Shown: positions 9,538 to 18,618, counted from the stretch's first letter. The stretch: DNA of 64,000 nucleotides from Williamsia muralis (GCF_002735905.1 NZ_PEBD01000010.1:372001-436000), one strand, 5' to 3'. Program-made: numbers and translations. The notes: generated by a model from the letters alone, not told the origin.

Positions 9538-11070
9538 AATGAAGCCCGTGGCCAAGGCCGGAAAAATGCAGCAGTCGACAACACCGAGGACCAGACCCCG
9601 GAGCAGTTGCGAGTTCGGCGTGAGAAGCGCGATCGCATCCTCGCCGAGGGTGGTCAGGCCTACCCCGTGTCGGTTCCGCGCACCCATTCACTGGCCGAAC
9701 TCCGCGCGAAGTACCCAGACCTCGAGCCCGACACCCAGACAGGTGAGGTCGTCGGCATCGCCGGCCGGGTGATCTTCATCCGCAACACCGGAAAGCTGTG
9801 CTTCGCAACACTTCAAGAAGGCGACGGCACGCAGCTGCAGGCCATGATCAGCCTGAACGGCGTGGGTGAGGAGTCGCTGGCCGCCTGGAAGTCCGATGTA
9901 GACCTCGGTGACTTCGTCTTCGTACACGGCGAGGTGATCAGCTCACGTCGCGGAGAATTGAGCGTGCTCGCCGACACGTGGCAGATGGCGAGCAAGGCGC
10001 TGCGCCCACTTCCGGTGGCGCACAAGGAGATGAACGAGGAAACGCGTGTCCGCCAGCGGTACGTCGACCTCATCGTGCGGCCCCAGGCACGCGAGATGGC
10101 GCGAACACGCGTCGCGGTCCTGCGGGAACTGCGGGCAGCGCTGGAGCGGCGGGGATTCCTGGAGATCGAGACACCGATGCTGCAGACACTGCACGGTGGT
10201 GCGGCCGCGCGGCCGTTCGTCACCCATTCCAACGCGCTCGACATCGACCTCTACCTGCGCATCGCCCCAGAGTTGTTCCTCAAGCGGGCTGTGGTCGGCG
10301 GTATCGAGCGGGTCTTCGAGATCAATCGCAACTTCCGCAACGAGGGCGCCGACAGCACCCATTCGCCCGAGTTCGCGATGCTGGAGACGTATCAGGCGTA
10401 CGGCACCTACGACGACTCGGCGACGATGACACGTGAGGTGATCCAGGAAGTGGCGATGGCCGCCCTCGGCACCCTGACCCCGGAGATGGCCGACGGATCG
10501 ATCAACGATCTGAGCGGGGAATGGAGGTCGGTGGAGATGTATCCCTCGCTCTCCGAGTCGCTCGGGATCGAGATCACCCCGGCCACGACAGTCGAGAAAC
10601 TGCTCTCCATCAGCGCCGATGTGGGGCTCGAGATCCCGGCAGGCAAGGGCTACGGCCACGGCAAGCTCGTCGAGGAACTCTGGGAACACCAGGTGGGCGA
10701 CGCGTTGTCGGGGCCGGTATTCGTCCGCGATTTCCCGGTCGAGACATCGCCTCTGGTACGTGAGCACCGCGACAAGCCGGGTGTGAGTGAAAAGTGGGAT
10801 CTCTATGTCCGTGGGTTCGAATTGGCAACCGGTTATTCCGAATTGGTCGATCCGGTGATTCAGCGGGAGCGGTTCGTCGACCAGGCCCGTTTGGCTCGGG
10901 CCGGTGATGATGAGGCAATGGTGCTCGATGAAGAGTTTCTCGCGGCGATGGAGCAGGGCATGCCGCCGACCACCGGTACCGGAATGGGCATTGACCGACT
11001 TCTGATGGCTCTGACGGGTCTCGGCATTCGCGAAACCATCCTCTTTCCACTCGTCAAGCCGCAGCAATGA
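9535..11070 (+). CDS. lysS: Lysyl-tRNA synthetase, class II
   Basis: The 511-residue cytoplasmic enzyme charges tRNA-Lys. It has the N-terminal OB-fold anticodon-binding domain (about residues 60-170, [19 protein letters not shown]). The class II catalytic core follows, with motif 2 [11 protein letters not shown] (about residue 262) and motif 3 [13 protein letters not shown] near the C terminus. The frame stays open far upstream through the rhodanese gene, but the leaderless -10 at 9522 and family length favour GTG 9535. It precedes lsr2, as in mycobacteria. Confidence 0.95.
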   Translation: MNEARGQGRKNAAVDNTEDQTPEQLRVRREKRDRILAEGGQAYPVSVPRTHSLAELRAKYPDLEPDTQTGEVVGIAGRVIFIRNTGKLCFATLQEGDGTQLQAMISLNGVGEESLAAWKSDVDLGDFVFVHGEVISSRRGELSVLADTWQMASKALRPLPVAHKEMNEETRVRQRYVDLIVRPQAREMARTRVAVLRELRAALERRGFLEIETPMLQTLHGGAAARPFVTHSNALDIDLYLRIAPELFLKRAVVGGIERVFEINRNFRNEGADSTHSPEFAMLETYQAYGTYDDSATMTREVIQEVAMAALGTLTPEMADGSINDLSGEWRSVEMYPSLSESLGIEITPATTVEKLLSISADVGLEIPAGKGYGHGKLVEELWEHQVGDALSGPVFVRDFPVETSPLVREHRDKPGVSEKWDLYVRGFELATGYSELVDPVIQRERFVDQARLARAGDDEAMVLDEEFLAAMEQGMPPTTGTGMGIDRLLMALTGLGIRETILFPLVKPQQ

Positions 11071-11146
11071 CGTTACTGGAAAACACTTCCTCTTATTAGC
11101 GTTGACGGTTCATTCGCGCTATGCTGGCGGCCGATAGGCGGCCACC

Positions 11147-11227
11147 ATGAATATTGTTCGTTTGCGTTGTGTGCCGGAACTGTCAAAGTTGGATCCGGGA
11201 GCCATCAGAATGGAGCATTATGGCTAA
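11147..11227 (+). other. Small upstream ORF overlapping the lsr2 start
   Basis: ATG 11147 opens a 26-codon frame whose TAA (11225-11227) overlaps the lsr2 ATG at 11220 by 8 bases. A possible -10 (TATGCT, 11120-11125) lies 22 bases before it. The overlap could couple lsr2 translation to this mini-ORF. No Shine-Dalgarno is evident for the mini-ORF and no homologue is recognised, so it may be non-functional leader sequence. Confidence 0.4.
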
Positions 11228-11552
11228 GAAGGTAACCGTCACACTCGTAGATGATGTTGATGACAGCAAGACAGCGGATGAGACCGTGGAGTTCGGCGTC
11301 GATGGCGTCACCTACGAGATCGACCTGTCCAGCAAGAACGCTGACAAGCTGCGTGACGACATGGCGAAATGGGCTGAGCACGCCCGACGTGTGAGCGGCC
11401 GTAAGCGCGCGAAAGGGATCGCCACCAAGGCGTCTGTGGATCGCGAGCAGACAGCGGCAATCCGTGACTGGGCCCGTCGTAACGGCCACCAGGTGTCATC
11501 GCGCGGGCGTATTGCCGCTGATGTCGTCGAGGCTTACAACGAGGCGCACTGA
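11220..11552 (+). CDS. lsr2: Nucleoid-associated xenogeneic silencer Lsr2
   Basis: The 110-residue protein matches Lsr2 in length and layout. The N-terminal oligomerisation domain begins [14 protein letters not shown], followed by [14 protein letters not shown]. The C-terminal DNA-binding domain carries the AT-hook-like RGR of [18 protein letters not shown]. Lsr2 is the H-NS counterpart of actinobacteria: it bridges AT-rich and horizontally acquired DNA and silences it. The start is ATG 11220, fixed by family similarity; the longer in-frame extension upstream has none. A perfect hairpin terminator follows. Confidence 0.96.
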   Translation: MAKKVTVTLVDDVDDSKTADETVEFGVDGVTYEIDLSSKNADKLRDDMAKWAEHARRVSGRKRAKGIATKASVDREQTAAIRDWARRNGHQVSSRGRIAADVVEAYNEAH

Positions 11553-11582
11553 CGCATTGAACTGACCACAACTGTAGTCAAA

Positions 11583-11624
11583 ATGACGGGCGGCCCGAGG
11601 AATCGGGCCGCCCGTCATTTGTTT
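11583..11624 (+). terminator. Strong intrinsic terminator after lsr2
   Basis: A perfect 16-bp inverted repeat (11583-11598 and 11603-11618, core GGGCGGCCCGA) closes a GGAA tetraloop and is followed by TTGTTTCTC. It ends the lysS-lsr2 unit and marks the border between housekeeping genes and the steroid locus. Confidence 0.9.
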
Positions 11625-11763
11625 CTCCCGTGGTTGCCTTCGAATTGTATTAGCGCGCATTCAGAAAAGAATCGAAAACATTTATGACCGTCGCGATCAT
11701 TTGTGAACTTGTGTGACAATCCGTTGTCCCTTTCGAGTTACGGATAGTCGAAGTGAGACAAAC

Positions 11764-11780
11764 TGTTCATCAGCTGAACA
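11764..11780. repeat. Inverted repeat downstream of fadD3
   Basis: TGTTCA and TGAACA flank a 5-base spacer 29 bases beyond the fadD3 stop. The surrounding 11625-11808 is AT-richer than its neighbours and holds no ORF. It could be a weak terminator for fadD3 or a protein-binding site. Confidence 0.3.
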
Positions 11781-11808
11781 AAGCTCGCGAAGGCGGCCAT
11801 AGCCGAGT

Positions 11809-13413
11809 TCAGTGCAGTTCGCGCTTGAGGATCTTGCCGGCGGCATTGCGCGGGAACTCATCGATGATGATGACCGAACGCGGAGTCTTGAAGTTTGCGA
11901 GTTTCTGACGGCAGTGCTCGATGACCGACTTTTCGTCTACGGACGCGCCGGGTGACAACGTGAGGTAAGCGCGCCCCACTTCTCCCAGTCGCTCATCGGG
12001 TACCCCGACGACGGCAGCCTCGGCCACCCCGTCGATTCTGGCGAGAACCTGCTCGACTTCCGCGGGGTACACATTGAATCCGCCGCTGATGTACATGTCT
12101 TTCAGGCGGTCCGTGATGGATAGATTTCCGCGCTCGTCGATTGTTCCGATGTCGCCCGTGTGCAGCCAGCCGTCGGCGTCGATCGCCTCTGCGGTGGCCT
12201 CGGGGTCGTCGAGGTAGCCGCGCATGACCATCTTGCCGCGGGCAAGCACCTCGCCGTTCTCCGAGAGCTTGATCTCCATGCCCGTGAACGGGCGGCCGCA
12301 CGTGTTGGCCACGGTCTGATCGTCGTCGTCGGGTGTGCAGGTGGTGACGAAGCCGCTCGCCTCGGTCAGGCCGTAGGCGGTGATGACGGTCTCGATGCCG
12401 AGGTCACGTTGCATCCGCTCGACGAGCACCACCGGCACGATCGCGGCGCCGGTGACTGCCAGCCGCAGTGGCGAGAGGTCGAACTCGGGGCGCTGCGGAG
12501 CGTCGAGGATCGTCTGGAAGATGGTCGGGGCGCCGGGGAACACGGTGGCCTTGCGTTGCTCGATCAGCCGCATCGCGGCATCGGTGGAGTACACCGCCAG
12601 TGGGATCATCGTGGTGCCCATCAGGGTGCACACGAGGATTCCGGCCTTGTAGCCGAAGGTGTGGAAGTAGGGATTCACCATCAGGTAACGGTCGTCGGTC
12701 CCCAGGTTCCCGTTGGTGGCCCATGCTCGAGCGCCGGCGACCGTCTGCTGATGCTCAGCGAGGGCTCCCTTGGACCTGCCGGTGGTCCCTGAGGTGAACA
12801 GCACGTCGGAGATGTCGGTGGGAGCGACCGCAGATGCACGTGCGTCGGCTTCAGCCCTGCCTTCGTCGGTTGCTGCACAGAGGAAGTCGTTCCAGTCGAC
12901 AGCGACAGCACCCCGATGGTCATCGGCCTCGAGTCGCACGCGGATGGCCACGGCCAGGTCCGATGCAGCGGCGAGGTCACCGCCCGCCTCGGCGCACAGC
13001 TGCTCGACCCGGTCGGTGCCGAGGAATCGGCCGACCACGACGATCGCCCGGGCCTTGGTGCGCTGAACGATCTCCAGCGCCTCCGCCGCGGTGTAACGGG
13101 TGTTGAGTGGGACGAGGGTGGCGCCGGCGAAATGGGCGCCGAGCGCGGCGATGGGCCAGTGGAAGCTGTTCGGTGCCCAGATGGCGACCCGGTCGCCGGC
13201 CTCGATGCCCTCCGCGATCAGGCCGGCCGCGAAGGTGCGCACGACGCCGAGGAGGTCGGACCAGGTCAGTTCGACCGTCTCGCCCCACTGGTCGTCGATG
13301 ATCGCCAGATCGTCCGGCCACAATTCCGCGGCTCGGCGCAAGGCTTGCGGTGTGGTGGTGACGGCGTCGACGTCGAGCCGGTCTGGGGTGGGCTGATCTG
13401 CTGAAATGGACAC
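11809..13413 (-). CDS. fadD3: HIP-CoA synthetase (acyl-CoA ligase FadD3)
   Basis: The 534-residue adenylating enzyme has the AMP-binding signature LFTSGTTGRSKGAL (about residues 209-222). It also has YGLTEASG (about 348-355), the hinge TGDIGTIDERG, and the C-terminal lysine in NAAGKILKREL. FadD3 activates 3a-alpha-H-4-alpha(3'-propanoate)-7a-beta-methylhexahydro-1,5-indanedione (HIP), the start of steroid ring C/D degradation. The assignment rests on its place divergent from fadE30 and ipdF, as in M. tuberculosis Rv3561-Rv3559c; sequence alone only proves an acyl-CoA ligase. GTG 13413 is preceded by GGGAGG. Regulation by KstR2 through the shared intergenic region is likely. Confidence 0.85.
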   Translation of the reverse strand: MSISADQPTPDRLDVDAVTTTPQALRRAAELWPDDLAIIDDQWGETVELTWSDLLGVVRTFAAGLIAEGIEAGDRVAIWAPNSFHWPIAALGAHFAGATLVPLNTRYTAAEALEIVQRTKARAIVVVGRFLGTDRVEQLCAEAGGDLAAASDLAVAIRVRLEADDHRGAVAVDWNDFLCAATDEGRAEADARASAVAPTDISDVLFTSGTTGRSKGALAEHQQTVAGARAWATNGNLGTDDRYLMVNPYFHTFGYKAGILVCTLMGTTMIPLAVYSTDAAMRLIEQRKATVFPGAPTIFQTILDAPQRPEFDLSPLRLAVTGAAIVPVVLVERMQRDLGIETVITAYGLTEASGFVTTCTPDDDDQTVANTCGRPFTGMEIKLSENGEVLARGKMVMRGYLDDPEATAEAIDADGWLHTGDIGTIDERGNLSITDRLKDMYISGGFNVYPAEVEQVLARIDGVAEAAVVGVPDERLGEVGRAYLTLSPGASVDEKSVIEHCRQKLANFKTPRSVIIIDEFPRNAAGKILKRELH

Positions 13414-13449
13414 GATTCCTCCCGGAGCTCACACCTGCGTAAAAGGCTA

Positions 13450-13463
13450 GTACCACCTGGTAC
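13450..13463. promoter_or_regulatory. 14-bp palindrome upstream of fadD3
   Basis: GTACCA-CC-TGGTAC is a hexamer palindrome around a 2-base centre, 37 bases upstream of the fadD3 GTG. It has the spacing of the KstR2 site but a different core (no CAAG), so it may be a degenerate site or bind another regulator. Confidence 0.4.
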
Positions 13464-13513
13464 AGCGCAGGTTCCGAAGCCAAAACCTAGCACTTGCTTG
13501 GGTGCGCTAACCG

Positions 13514-13527
13514 AGCAAGTGCTTGGT
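13514..13527. promoter_or_regulatory. KstR2-type operator in the fadD3-fadE30 intergenic region
   Basis: AGCAAGTGCTTGGT fits the KstR2 consensus AnCAAGnnCTTGnT exactly. It sits 18 bases before ATG 13545, just upstream of the putative -10 (TACGCT, 13532-13537), where a repressor would block RNA polymerase. Confidence 0.85.
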
Positions 13528-13531
13528 CGGT

Positions 13532-13547
13532 TACGCTGGTTCACATG
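13532..13547 (+). promoter_or_regulatory. Leaderless promoter of fadE30
   Basis: TACGCT (13532-13537) lies 7 bases before ATG 13545, the arrangement of leaderless actinobacterial transcripts. This supports the chosen start and places the KstR2 box just upstream of the -10. Confidence 0.5.
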
Positions 13548-14798
13548 ACGGCGATCAACCTCGCTGACCGAGGCGTGGACCTGGGTGAATGGGATGGTTC
13601 GGCGGCCGATTTCGCGGCTGCCGTACGACAGTGGCTCGACGACAATCTGACCGGCGAGTTCGCGAACCTGAAGTCACGCGGCGGCCCGGGCAGCGAACAC
13701 GAGTTCTACGGGCCGCGGCTCGCGTGGGACCGGCTGTTGGCCGCCTCGGGATGGACGTGCCTCGGTTGGCCCGTGGAACACGGCGGCCGCAACGCGTCCA
13801 TCGAGCAGCGCATCATCTTTCATCAGGAGTACGCCCGGGCGGGCGCGCCGGCCCGGGTCAGCCACGTGGGCGAGGAACTGCTCGGCCCGACGCTGATCGC
13901 CTTCGGGACCGAGGAACAGAAGAAGCGTTTCCTGCCGGGCATCACCACGGTCGACGAGTTGTGGGCGCAGGGTTACTCCGAACCGGGTGCGGGGTCGGAC
14001 CTGGCGAACATCTCCACCACCGCCACACTCGACGGCGACAAGTGGGTCATCAACGGGCAGAAGATCTGGACCTCGCTGGCACACGTCGCGCAGTGGGCAT
14101 TTGTGCTGTGCCGCACCGAGCCGGGGTCCTCGCGTCACAAGGGTCTGAGTTTTCTCCTCGTGCCGCTCGATCAACCCGGCGTCACCGTTCGGCCGATCCA
14201 GCAGCTCACCGGTACCTCCGAGTTCAACGAGGTGTTCTTCGACGACGCCACCACCGAGGCCGGCCTTGTCGTCGGCGAACCCGGTGAGGGCTGGAAAGTG
14301 GCGATGGGTCTGCTCGAGTTCGAGCGGGGTGTGTCCACGCTCGGCCAGCAGGTGGGCTTCTCGCGCGAACTCGAACACATCGTGGAGATGGCAAAGGCCA
14401 ACGGGTCGGCGAACAGTCCGGTGATCCGTGAGCGGATCGCCCGGGCATGGCTCGAGCTCCGGGTGATGCGGGCCCACGCACAACGCACACTGGCCGTGGT
14501 GGACACCGGCGGCGCCGGGGGAGCGGCCTCGGTGTCGAAGTTGTTGTGGGCCAACTGGCATCGTGACCTCGGCGAGCTCGCGATGGCGGTCCAGGGGGCA
14601 CCCTCGCTCATCGCACCCGATCGCACCAGCGAGGGTGAACCCAACAACATCTTCGAGCCGGACCAGGTGGAACTCGACCAGTGGCAGCGGCTGTTCTTGT
14701 TCACCCGCGCCGACACGATCTACGGCGGTTCGAATGAAGTGCAGCGCAACATCATTGCCGAGCGGGTGCTCGGATTACCTCGAGAGGCACGACCGTGA
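13545..14798 (+). CDS. fadE30: Acyl-CoA dehydrogenase FadE30 (HIP ring degradation)
   Basis: The 417-residue protein has the acyl-CoA dehydrogenase fold with FAD/substrate signature QGYSEPGAGSDLANIST (about residues 142-158). The C-terminal TIYGGSNEVQRNIIAERVLG holds the late FAD-contact motif. FadE30 introduces a double bond in the propionyl-CoA side chain of the 5-hydroxy-HIP-CoA intermediate. Its stop overlaps the GTG of the SDR gene (GTGA, 14795-14798). The gene pair and divergent fadD3 match Rv3560c-Rv3559c/Rv3561, which is the main support for the specific name. Confidence 0.87.
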   Translation: MTAINLADRGVDLGEWDGSAADFAAAVRQWLDDNLTGEFANLKSRGGPGSEHEFYGPRLAWDRLLAASGWTCLGWPVEHGGRNASIEQRIIFHQEYARAGAPARVSHVGEELLGPTLIAFGTEEQKKRFLPGITTVDELWAQGYSEPGAGSDLANISTTATLDGDKWVINGQKIWTSLAHVAQWAFVLCRTEPGSSRHKGLSFLLVPLDQPGVTVRPIQQLTGTSEFNEVFFDDATTEAGLVVGEPGEGWKVAMGLLEFERGVSTLGQQVGFSRELEHIVEMAKANGSANSPVIRERIARAWLELRVMRAHAQRTLAVVDTGGAGGAASVSKLLWANWHRDLGELAMAVQGAPSLIAPDRTSEGEPNNIFEPDQVELDQWQRLFLFTRADTIYGGSNEVQRNIIAERVLGLPREARP

Positions 14799-15607
14799 CA
14801 GTTCAGCAAGGTTCCAGTCCGCTGGCGACGCCGCCGGAAGAGATCCCAGGTCACGGTCTGCTCGCCGGCCGCAAGGTCGTGGTCACGGCCGCCGCGGGCA
14901 CCGGGATCGGATTCGCCTCCGCGCGCAGGGCTCTGGCCGAGGGCGCCGATGTGCTGGTCAGCGATTGGCACGAGCGCAGGCTCGGTGAGACCGTGGACAA
15001 ACTCAAGGGAGAGTTCGCCGACCAGACCGTCGCGTCCGTGGTGTGCAACGTGCAGAAGACCTCAGAGGTCAATGCCCTGATCGAGTCCGCGGCTTCCGAA
15101 CTCGGCCGTATCGACGTGCTGATCAACAATGCCGGGCTCGGTGGTGAGACCCCGGTCGTCGACATGGACGACGATGAGTGGGACCGCGTCATCGACATCA
15201 CGCTGAACGGCACCTTCCGCGCGACCCGCGCGGCGTTGCGTTACTTCCGCGATGCACCCCATGGCGGCGTGATCGTGAACAACGCGTCGGTTCTCGGCTG
15301 GCGTGCACAGCACAGCCAATCGCATTACGCCGCAGCAAAAGCCGGGGTGATGGCCCTGACCCGGTGTGCGGCGATCGAAGCCGCCGAGTACGGCGTGCGA
15401 ATCAACGCGGTGGCGCCCTCCATCGCCCGCCATCCCTTCCTCGCAAAGGTCACCAGCGAAGAGCTGCTCGCCGACCTCGCCTCGCGCGAAGCCTACGGAC
15501 GCGCCGCCGAGGTCTGGGAGATCGCGGCGACCATCGCGATGCTCGCCAGCGACTACACCACCTATCTCACCGGTGAAGTGGTCTCCATCTCCAGCCAGCG
15601 GGCCTGA
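14795..15607 (+). CDS. ipdF: SDR-family dehydrogenase IpdF
   Basis: The 270-residue short-chain dehydrogenase has a cofactor motif TAAAGTGIGFASARRAL near residues 29-45. It also has NNAGLGG near 109-115, the catalytic Ser (NNASVLGW) and the YxxxK pair in SHYAAAKAG (about residues 175-183). IpdF of mycobacteria oxidises the 5-hydroxyl of HIP-CoA-derived intermediates. It is translationally coupled to fadE30 and followed 45 bases later by fadA6, so the three form one unit. The name comes from synteny with Rv3559c. Confidence 0.82.
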   Translation: MTVQQGSSPLATPPEEIPGHGLLAGRKVVVTAAAGTGIGFASARRALAEGADVLVSDWHERRLGETVDKLKGEFADQTVASVVCNVQKTSEVNALIESAASELGRIDVLINNAGLGGETPVVDMDDDEWDRVIDITLNGTFRATRAALRYFRDAPHGGVIVNNASVLGWRAQHSQSHYAAAKAGVMALTRCAAIEAAEYGVRINAVAPSIARHPFLAKVTSEELLADLASREAYGRAAEVWEIAATIAMLASDYTTYLTGEVVSISSQRA

Positions 15608-15652
15608 CCCAACAGATCGAACCGCATCGTTTTTTGATCGAAGGAGTACACA

Positions 15653-16807
15653 ATGTCCAAACCTCAGGCGTACATCGTCGATGCCGTACGCACGCCGGTC
15701 GGCAAGCGCAACGGCTCACTGGCCAAGGTGCACCCTGCCGATCTCGGCGCGCACGTCATCAAGGCGACGCTCGAGCGCACCGGCATCGACCCGATGGTCG
15801 TCGACGATGTCATCTTCGGGTGCGTGGACACCATCGGGCCGCAGGCCGGCAACATCGCCCGAACCGCTTGGCTCACAGCCGGTTTGCCCCTCGACATCCC
15901 CGGCACCACCATCGATCGCCAGTGCGGGTCGTCGCAGCAGGCCATCCACTTCGCCGCGCAGGCCGTGATGAGTGGCACGCAGGACGTGGTGCTCGCCGGC
16001 GGCGTCCAGAACATGAGCGCCATCCCCATCTCGGCCGCCATGCTGGCCGGCGTCCAGTACGGATTCGAAGGCCCGTTCAAGGGATCGGTCGGCTGGGACG
16101 AGCGGTTCGGCGATGCCGAGATCTCCCAGTTCGCCGGCGCCGACATGATGGCCAAGAAGTGGGACATCAGCCGCGAAGACATGGAGCAATGGGCGCTGCA
16201 GTCGCACCAACGTGCGCGCCGCGCCATCGATGAGGGCCACTTCGCGGCCGAGACTGTGGCGCTCGGCGACTGTGTCGTCGACGAATGCCCCCGCGAGACA
16301 TCGCTGGAGAAGATGGCCGGACTTCCGGTACTGGCCGAGGGCTCGTCGCTGACGGCTGCTGTCGCCTCCCAGATCTGCGACGGCGCATCGGCTGCACTCG
16401 TGGTGTCCGAGGAAGCACTCAAGCAGTACAACCTCACACCCCGCGCTCGTATCCACCACATCTCGGTGCGCGGCGACGACCCCGTGATGATGCTGTCTGC
16501 GCCCATCCCCGCCACCAAGTACGCGCTGGAGAAGAGCGGCCTGAGCATCGATGACATCGACGTCATCGAGATCAACGAAGCCTTCGCCCCGGTGGTGCTC
16601 GCCTGGCTCAAGGAGACCGGCGCCGACCCGGCCCGGGTCAACCCGAACGGCGGCGGCATCGCCCTCGGACACCCCCTCGGCGCCACCGGCGCCAAGCTGT
16701 TCGCGACATTGCTACACGAACTCGAGCGCACCGGAGGCCGCTACGGCCTGCAAACGATGTGTGAGGGTGGCGGCACCGCCAACGTCACGATCATCGAGCG
16801 GCTCTAG
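15653..16807 (+). CDS. fadA6: Thiolase FadA6
   Basis: The 384-residue thiolase has the acyl-accepting Cys in IDRQCGSSQQAIHFAA (about residue 91). The catalytic His is in GGGIALGHPLGATGA (about residue 340), and the second Cys is in TMCEGGGTANV. It cleaves a beta-keto-CoA in late ring C/D breakdown. The ATG at 15653 has a strong GAAGGAG site. The end of the gene, including its stop codon, is repeated perfectly just downstream (16830-16880). Confidence 0.86.
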   Translation: MSKPQAYIVDAVRTPVGKRNGSLAKVHPADLGAHVIKATLERTGIDPMVVDDVIFGCVDTIGPQAGNIARTAWLTAGLPLDIPGTTIDRQCGSSQQAIHFAAQAVMSGTQDVVLAGGVQNMSAIPISAAMLAGVQYGFEGPFKGSVGWDERFGDAEISQFAGADMMAKKWDISREDMEQWALQSHQRARRAIDEGHFAAETVALGDCVVDECPRETSLEKMAGLPVLAEGSSLTAAVASQICDGASAALVVSEEALKQYNLTPRARIHHISVRGDDPVMMLSAPIPATKYALEKSGLSIDDIDVIEINEAFAPVVLAWLKETGADPARVNPNGGGIALGHPLGATGAKLFATLLHELERTGGRYGLQTMCEGGGTANVTIIERL

Positions 16808-16880
16808 TCATGATCGGCGGTGAGCCACGGTGTGAGGGTGGCGGCACCGCCAACGTCACGATCATCGAGCGGCTCTAGTC
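16759..16880 (+). repeat. 51-bp tandem duplication of the fadA6 3' end
   Basis: Bases 16759-16809 and 16830-16880 are identical over 51 bp, separated by 20 bases (period 71). The unit holds the last 49 bases of fadA6 with its TAG plus two more bases. The second copy is not part of any likely protein. Confidence 0.9.
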
Positions 16881-16958
16881 GAGCTCGCGTACCTCCTCTT
16901 TGCCCCAGGGTCACTGGCGCCTCAGGTGTGAGTTGGCGCATACTGGTTTGCGACATAC

Positions 16959-16975
16959 TTGGAAAATCGTTCCAA
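16959..16975. promoter_or_regulatory. Inverted repeat upstream of the aldehyde dehydrogenase gene
   Basis: TTGGAA-AATCG-TTCCAA is a perfect 6-bp inverted repeat around a 5-base centre, 41 bases before ATG 17016. It overlaps the end of a possible -10 (CATACT, 16954-16959). It is not a KstR or KstR2 site, so the gene may answer to another regulator. Confidence 0.45.
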
Positions 16976-17015
16976 CGTTTCGTGTGTAACCAAGGGCAAT
17001 TTGGAGGTCCGCGTT

Positions 17016-18524
17016 ATGACCAAACCGGCAGACGTAGCTAAAAAGCAGGTCACAGAGCAAAAGTCAGCCGACACGCTGTCGCTGCAGGAGTTGCTCGAGC
17101 TGCAGCGGGCCGCGTTCCTGCGTGACGGAATTCCCGACGCGCAGACTCGCATCGACCGGATCGTCCGCCTCCAGGCCCTGTTGCTCGACAACGCCGAAGA
17201 GCTCGCCGAGGCGTTGAATGCCGACTTCGGGACTCGACCACGCGAGTTGTCGATGGCCGCCGACATCGCCGGATGCATGATCGACCTCTCGCATCAGAAG
17301 CGGCATGTCACCAAGTGGATGGAGACGTCCACCCCGGGCAAGCTGATGGCCCGGGCGGGATTCCGCCAGGAGGTCCGCCACGACCCCAAAGGTGTGGTCG
17401 GCATCATGGGTCCCTGGAACTTCCCCCTCAACCTGATCATCGTGCCGGCGGGTTCGGCGTTCGCTGCGGGTAACCGCGTGCTGGTGCGTCCGTCGTCCGT
17501 CACCGCCAGGACAACCGCGGTCCTCGCCAAGCACGCACCGAGGTACTTCAGCCTTGAGGAGTTCGCCGTGCTGACCAGCGCTCACGGCGGCGGTTCGGAT
17601 TTTGCCAAGCTCGAGGTCGACCACATGTTCTTCACGGGCTCGCCGGATGTGGGTCGCTCGGTGGCCGCGGAAGCCGGCAAGAACCTTGTGCCCGTCACGC
17701 TCGAGCTCGGCGGTAAGAACCCGGTGATCGTCGACATCGACGCCGACATCGAGCAGGCGGCCAACCGCATCGCCGATGCGCGGCTGGTCAACGGTGGTCA
17801 GGTGTGCCTGTGCCCCGACTACGTGTGGGTGCCAGAAGCGAAGCTGGGGGAGTTCACCGACAAGGTGTTGGCTCGCTGGCGCAGCAACCTGCCGTCGATC
17901 AAGGACAACCCGCAGTACACGTCGACCATCAACGAGAAGAACTTCAACCGGATCGTCGACCTCATCGACGATGCCGTGTCACTCGGTGCCACCAAGCACC
18001 AGGTGATCCCGGCAGGCGAAAGTCTTCCGGACGCCGAAGCTCGGAAGATTCCGCCAACCCTGCTCACCGGAGTGAAGGCCGGGATGAAGATCGAAGAGGA
18101 CGAGGTCTTCGGCCCCGTGCTCACGGTCTACCCCTACCGCGATCTCGGCGAGGTGATCGCCCACGTCACAAGTCATCCGAATCCGTTGACCATGTACTGG
18201 CACGGTGACCGCAATGAGCGATTCGCCAAGATCGCCGACGCCACCCGGTCGGGTTCGATCAACGGAAACGACTTCGCCATCAACATGTTCGGGCCGGATC
18301 TGCCGTTCGGCGGTTCAGGCCAGAGTGGCATGGGCAGCTACCACGGCAAGTATGGGTTTGACACCTTCTCCCACACCCGGGCGGTGGCGTTCTCGACGTT
18401 GAAGATCGCGGTCTCCGAGATGATGTCGGCGCCGTTCACGGCCAAGGACACCAAGAACGCCAACGCGCAGTTGAAGTTGTGGAAGTTCTTCAACGCGCGG
18501 GCTCGTAAGAAGCTGGGACACTAG
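17016..18524 (+). CDS. Aldehyde dehydrogenase, coniferyl-aldehyde-dehydrogenase-like
   Basis: The 502-residue NAD(P)-dependent aldehyde dehydrogenase starts at ATG 17016, behind the ribosome site TTGGAGG. Motifs include GIMGPWNFPLNL (substrate/cofactor region), VTLELGGKNPVIV with the general-base Glu (about residue 229), and the nucleophilic Cys in NGGQVCLCPDYV (about residue 263). PFGGSGQSGMGSYHG lies near the C terminus. Length and motifs suggest the coniferyl-aldehyde or long-chain aldehyde dehydrogenase group. It lies between fadA6 and kstR2, but its upstream site differs from KstR2 boxes, so a steroid role is only possible. Confidence 0.82.
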   Translation: MTKPADVAKKQVTEQKSADTLSLQELLELQRAAFLRDGIPDAQTRIDRIVRLQALLLDNAEELAEALNADFGTRPRELSMAADIAGCMIDLSHQKRHVTKWMETSTPGKLMARAGFRQEVRHDPKGVVGIMGPWNFPLNLIIVPAGSAFAAGNRVLVRPSSVTARTTAVLAKHAPRYFSLEEFAVLTSAHGGGSDFAKLEVDHMFFTGSPDVGRSVAAEAGKNLVPVTLELGGKNPVIVDIDADIEQAANRIADARLVNGGQVCLCPDYVWVPEAKLGEFTDKVLARWRSNLPSIKDNPQYTSTINEKNFNRIVDLIDDAVSLGATKHQVIPAGESLPDAEARKIPPTLLTGVKAGMKIEEDEVFGPVLTVYPYRDLGEVIAHVTSHPNPLTMYWHGDRNERFAKIADATRSGSINGNDFAINMFGPDLPFGGSGQSGMGSYHGKYGFDTFSHTRAVAFSTLKIAVSEMMSAPFTAKDTKNANAQLKLWKFFNARARKKLGH

Positions 18525-18577
18525 CTCTACCGACGGATCGCATGCCACCCGCTTCGTGCAGATGGGACGCCTGAACA

Positions 18578-18591
18578 ACCAAGCGCTTGCT
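18578..18591. promoter_or_regulatory. KstR2-type operator upstream of kstR2
   Basis: ACCAAGCGCTTGCT fits AnCAAGnnCTTGnT exactly and abuts a -10-like TAGGCT (18591-18596). It implies that KstR2 represses its own gene. Confidence 0.85.
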
Positions 18592-18618
18592 AGGCTTGAG
18601 CCCTTGGAGGTGAGGCGG

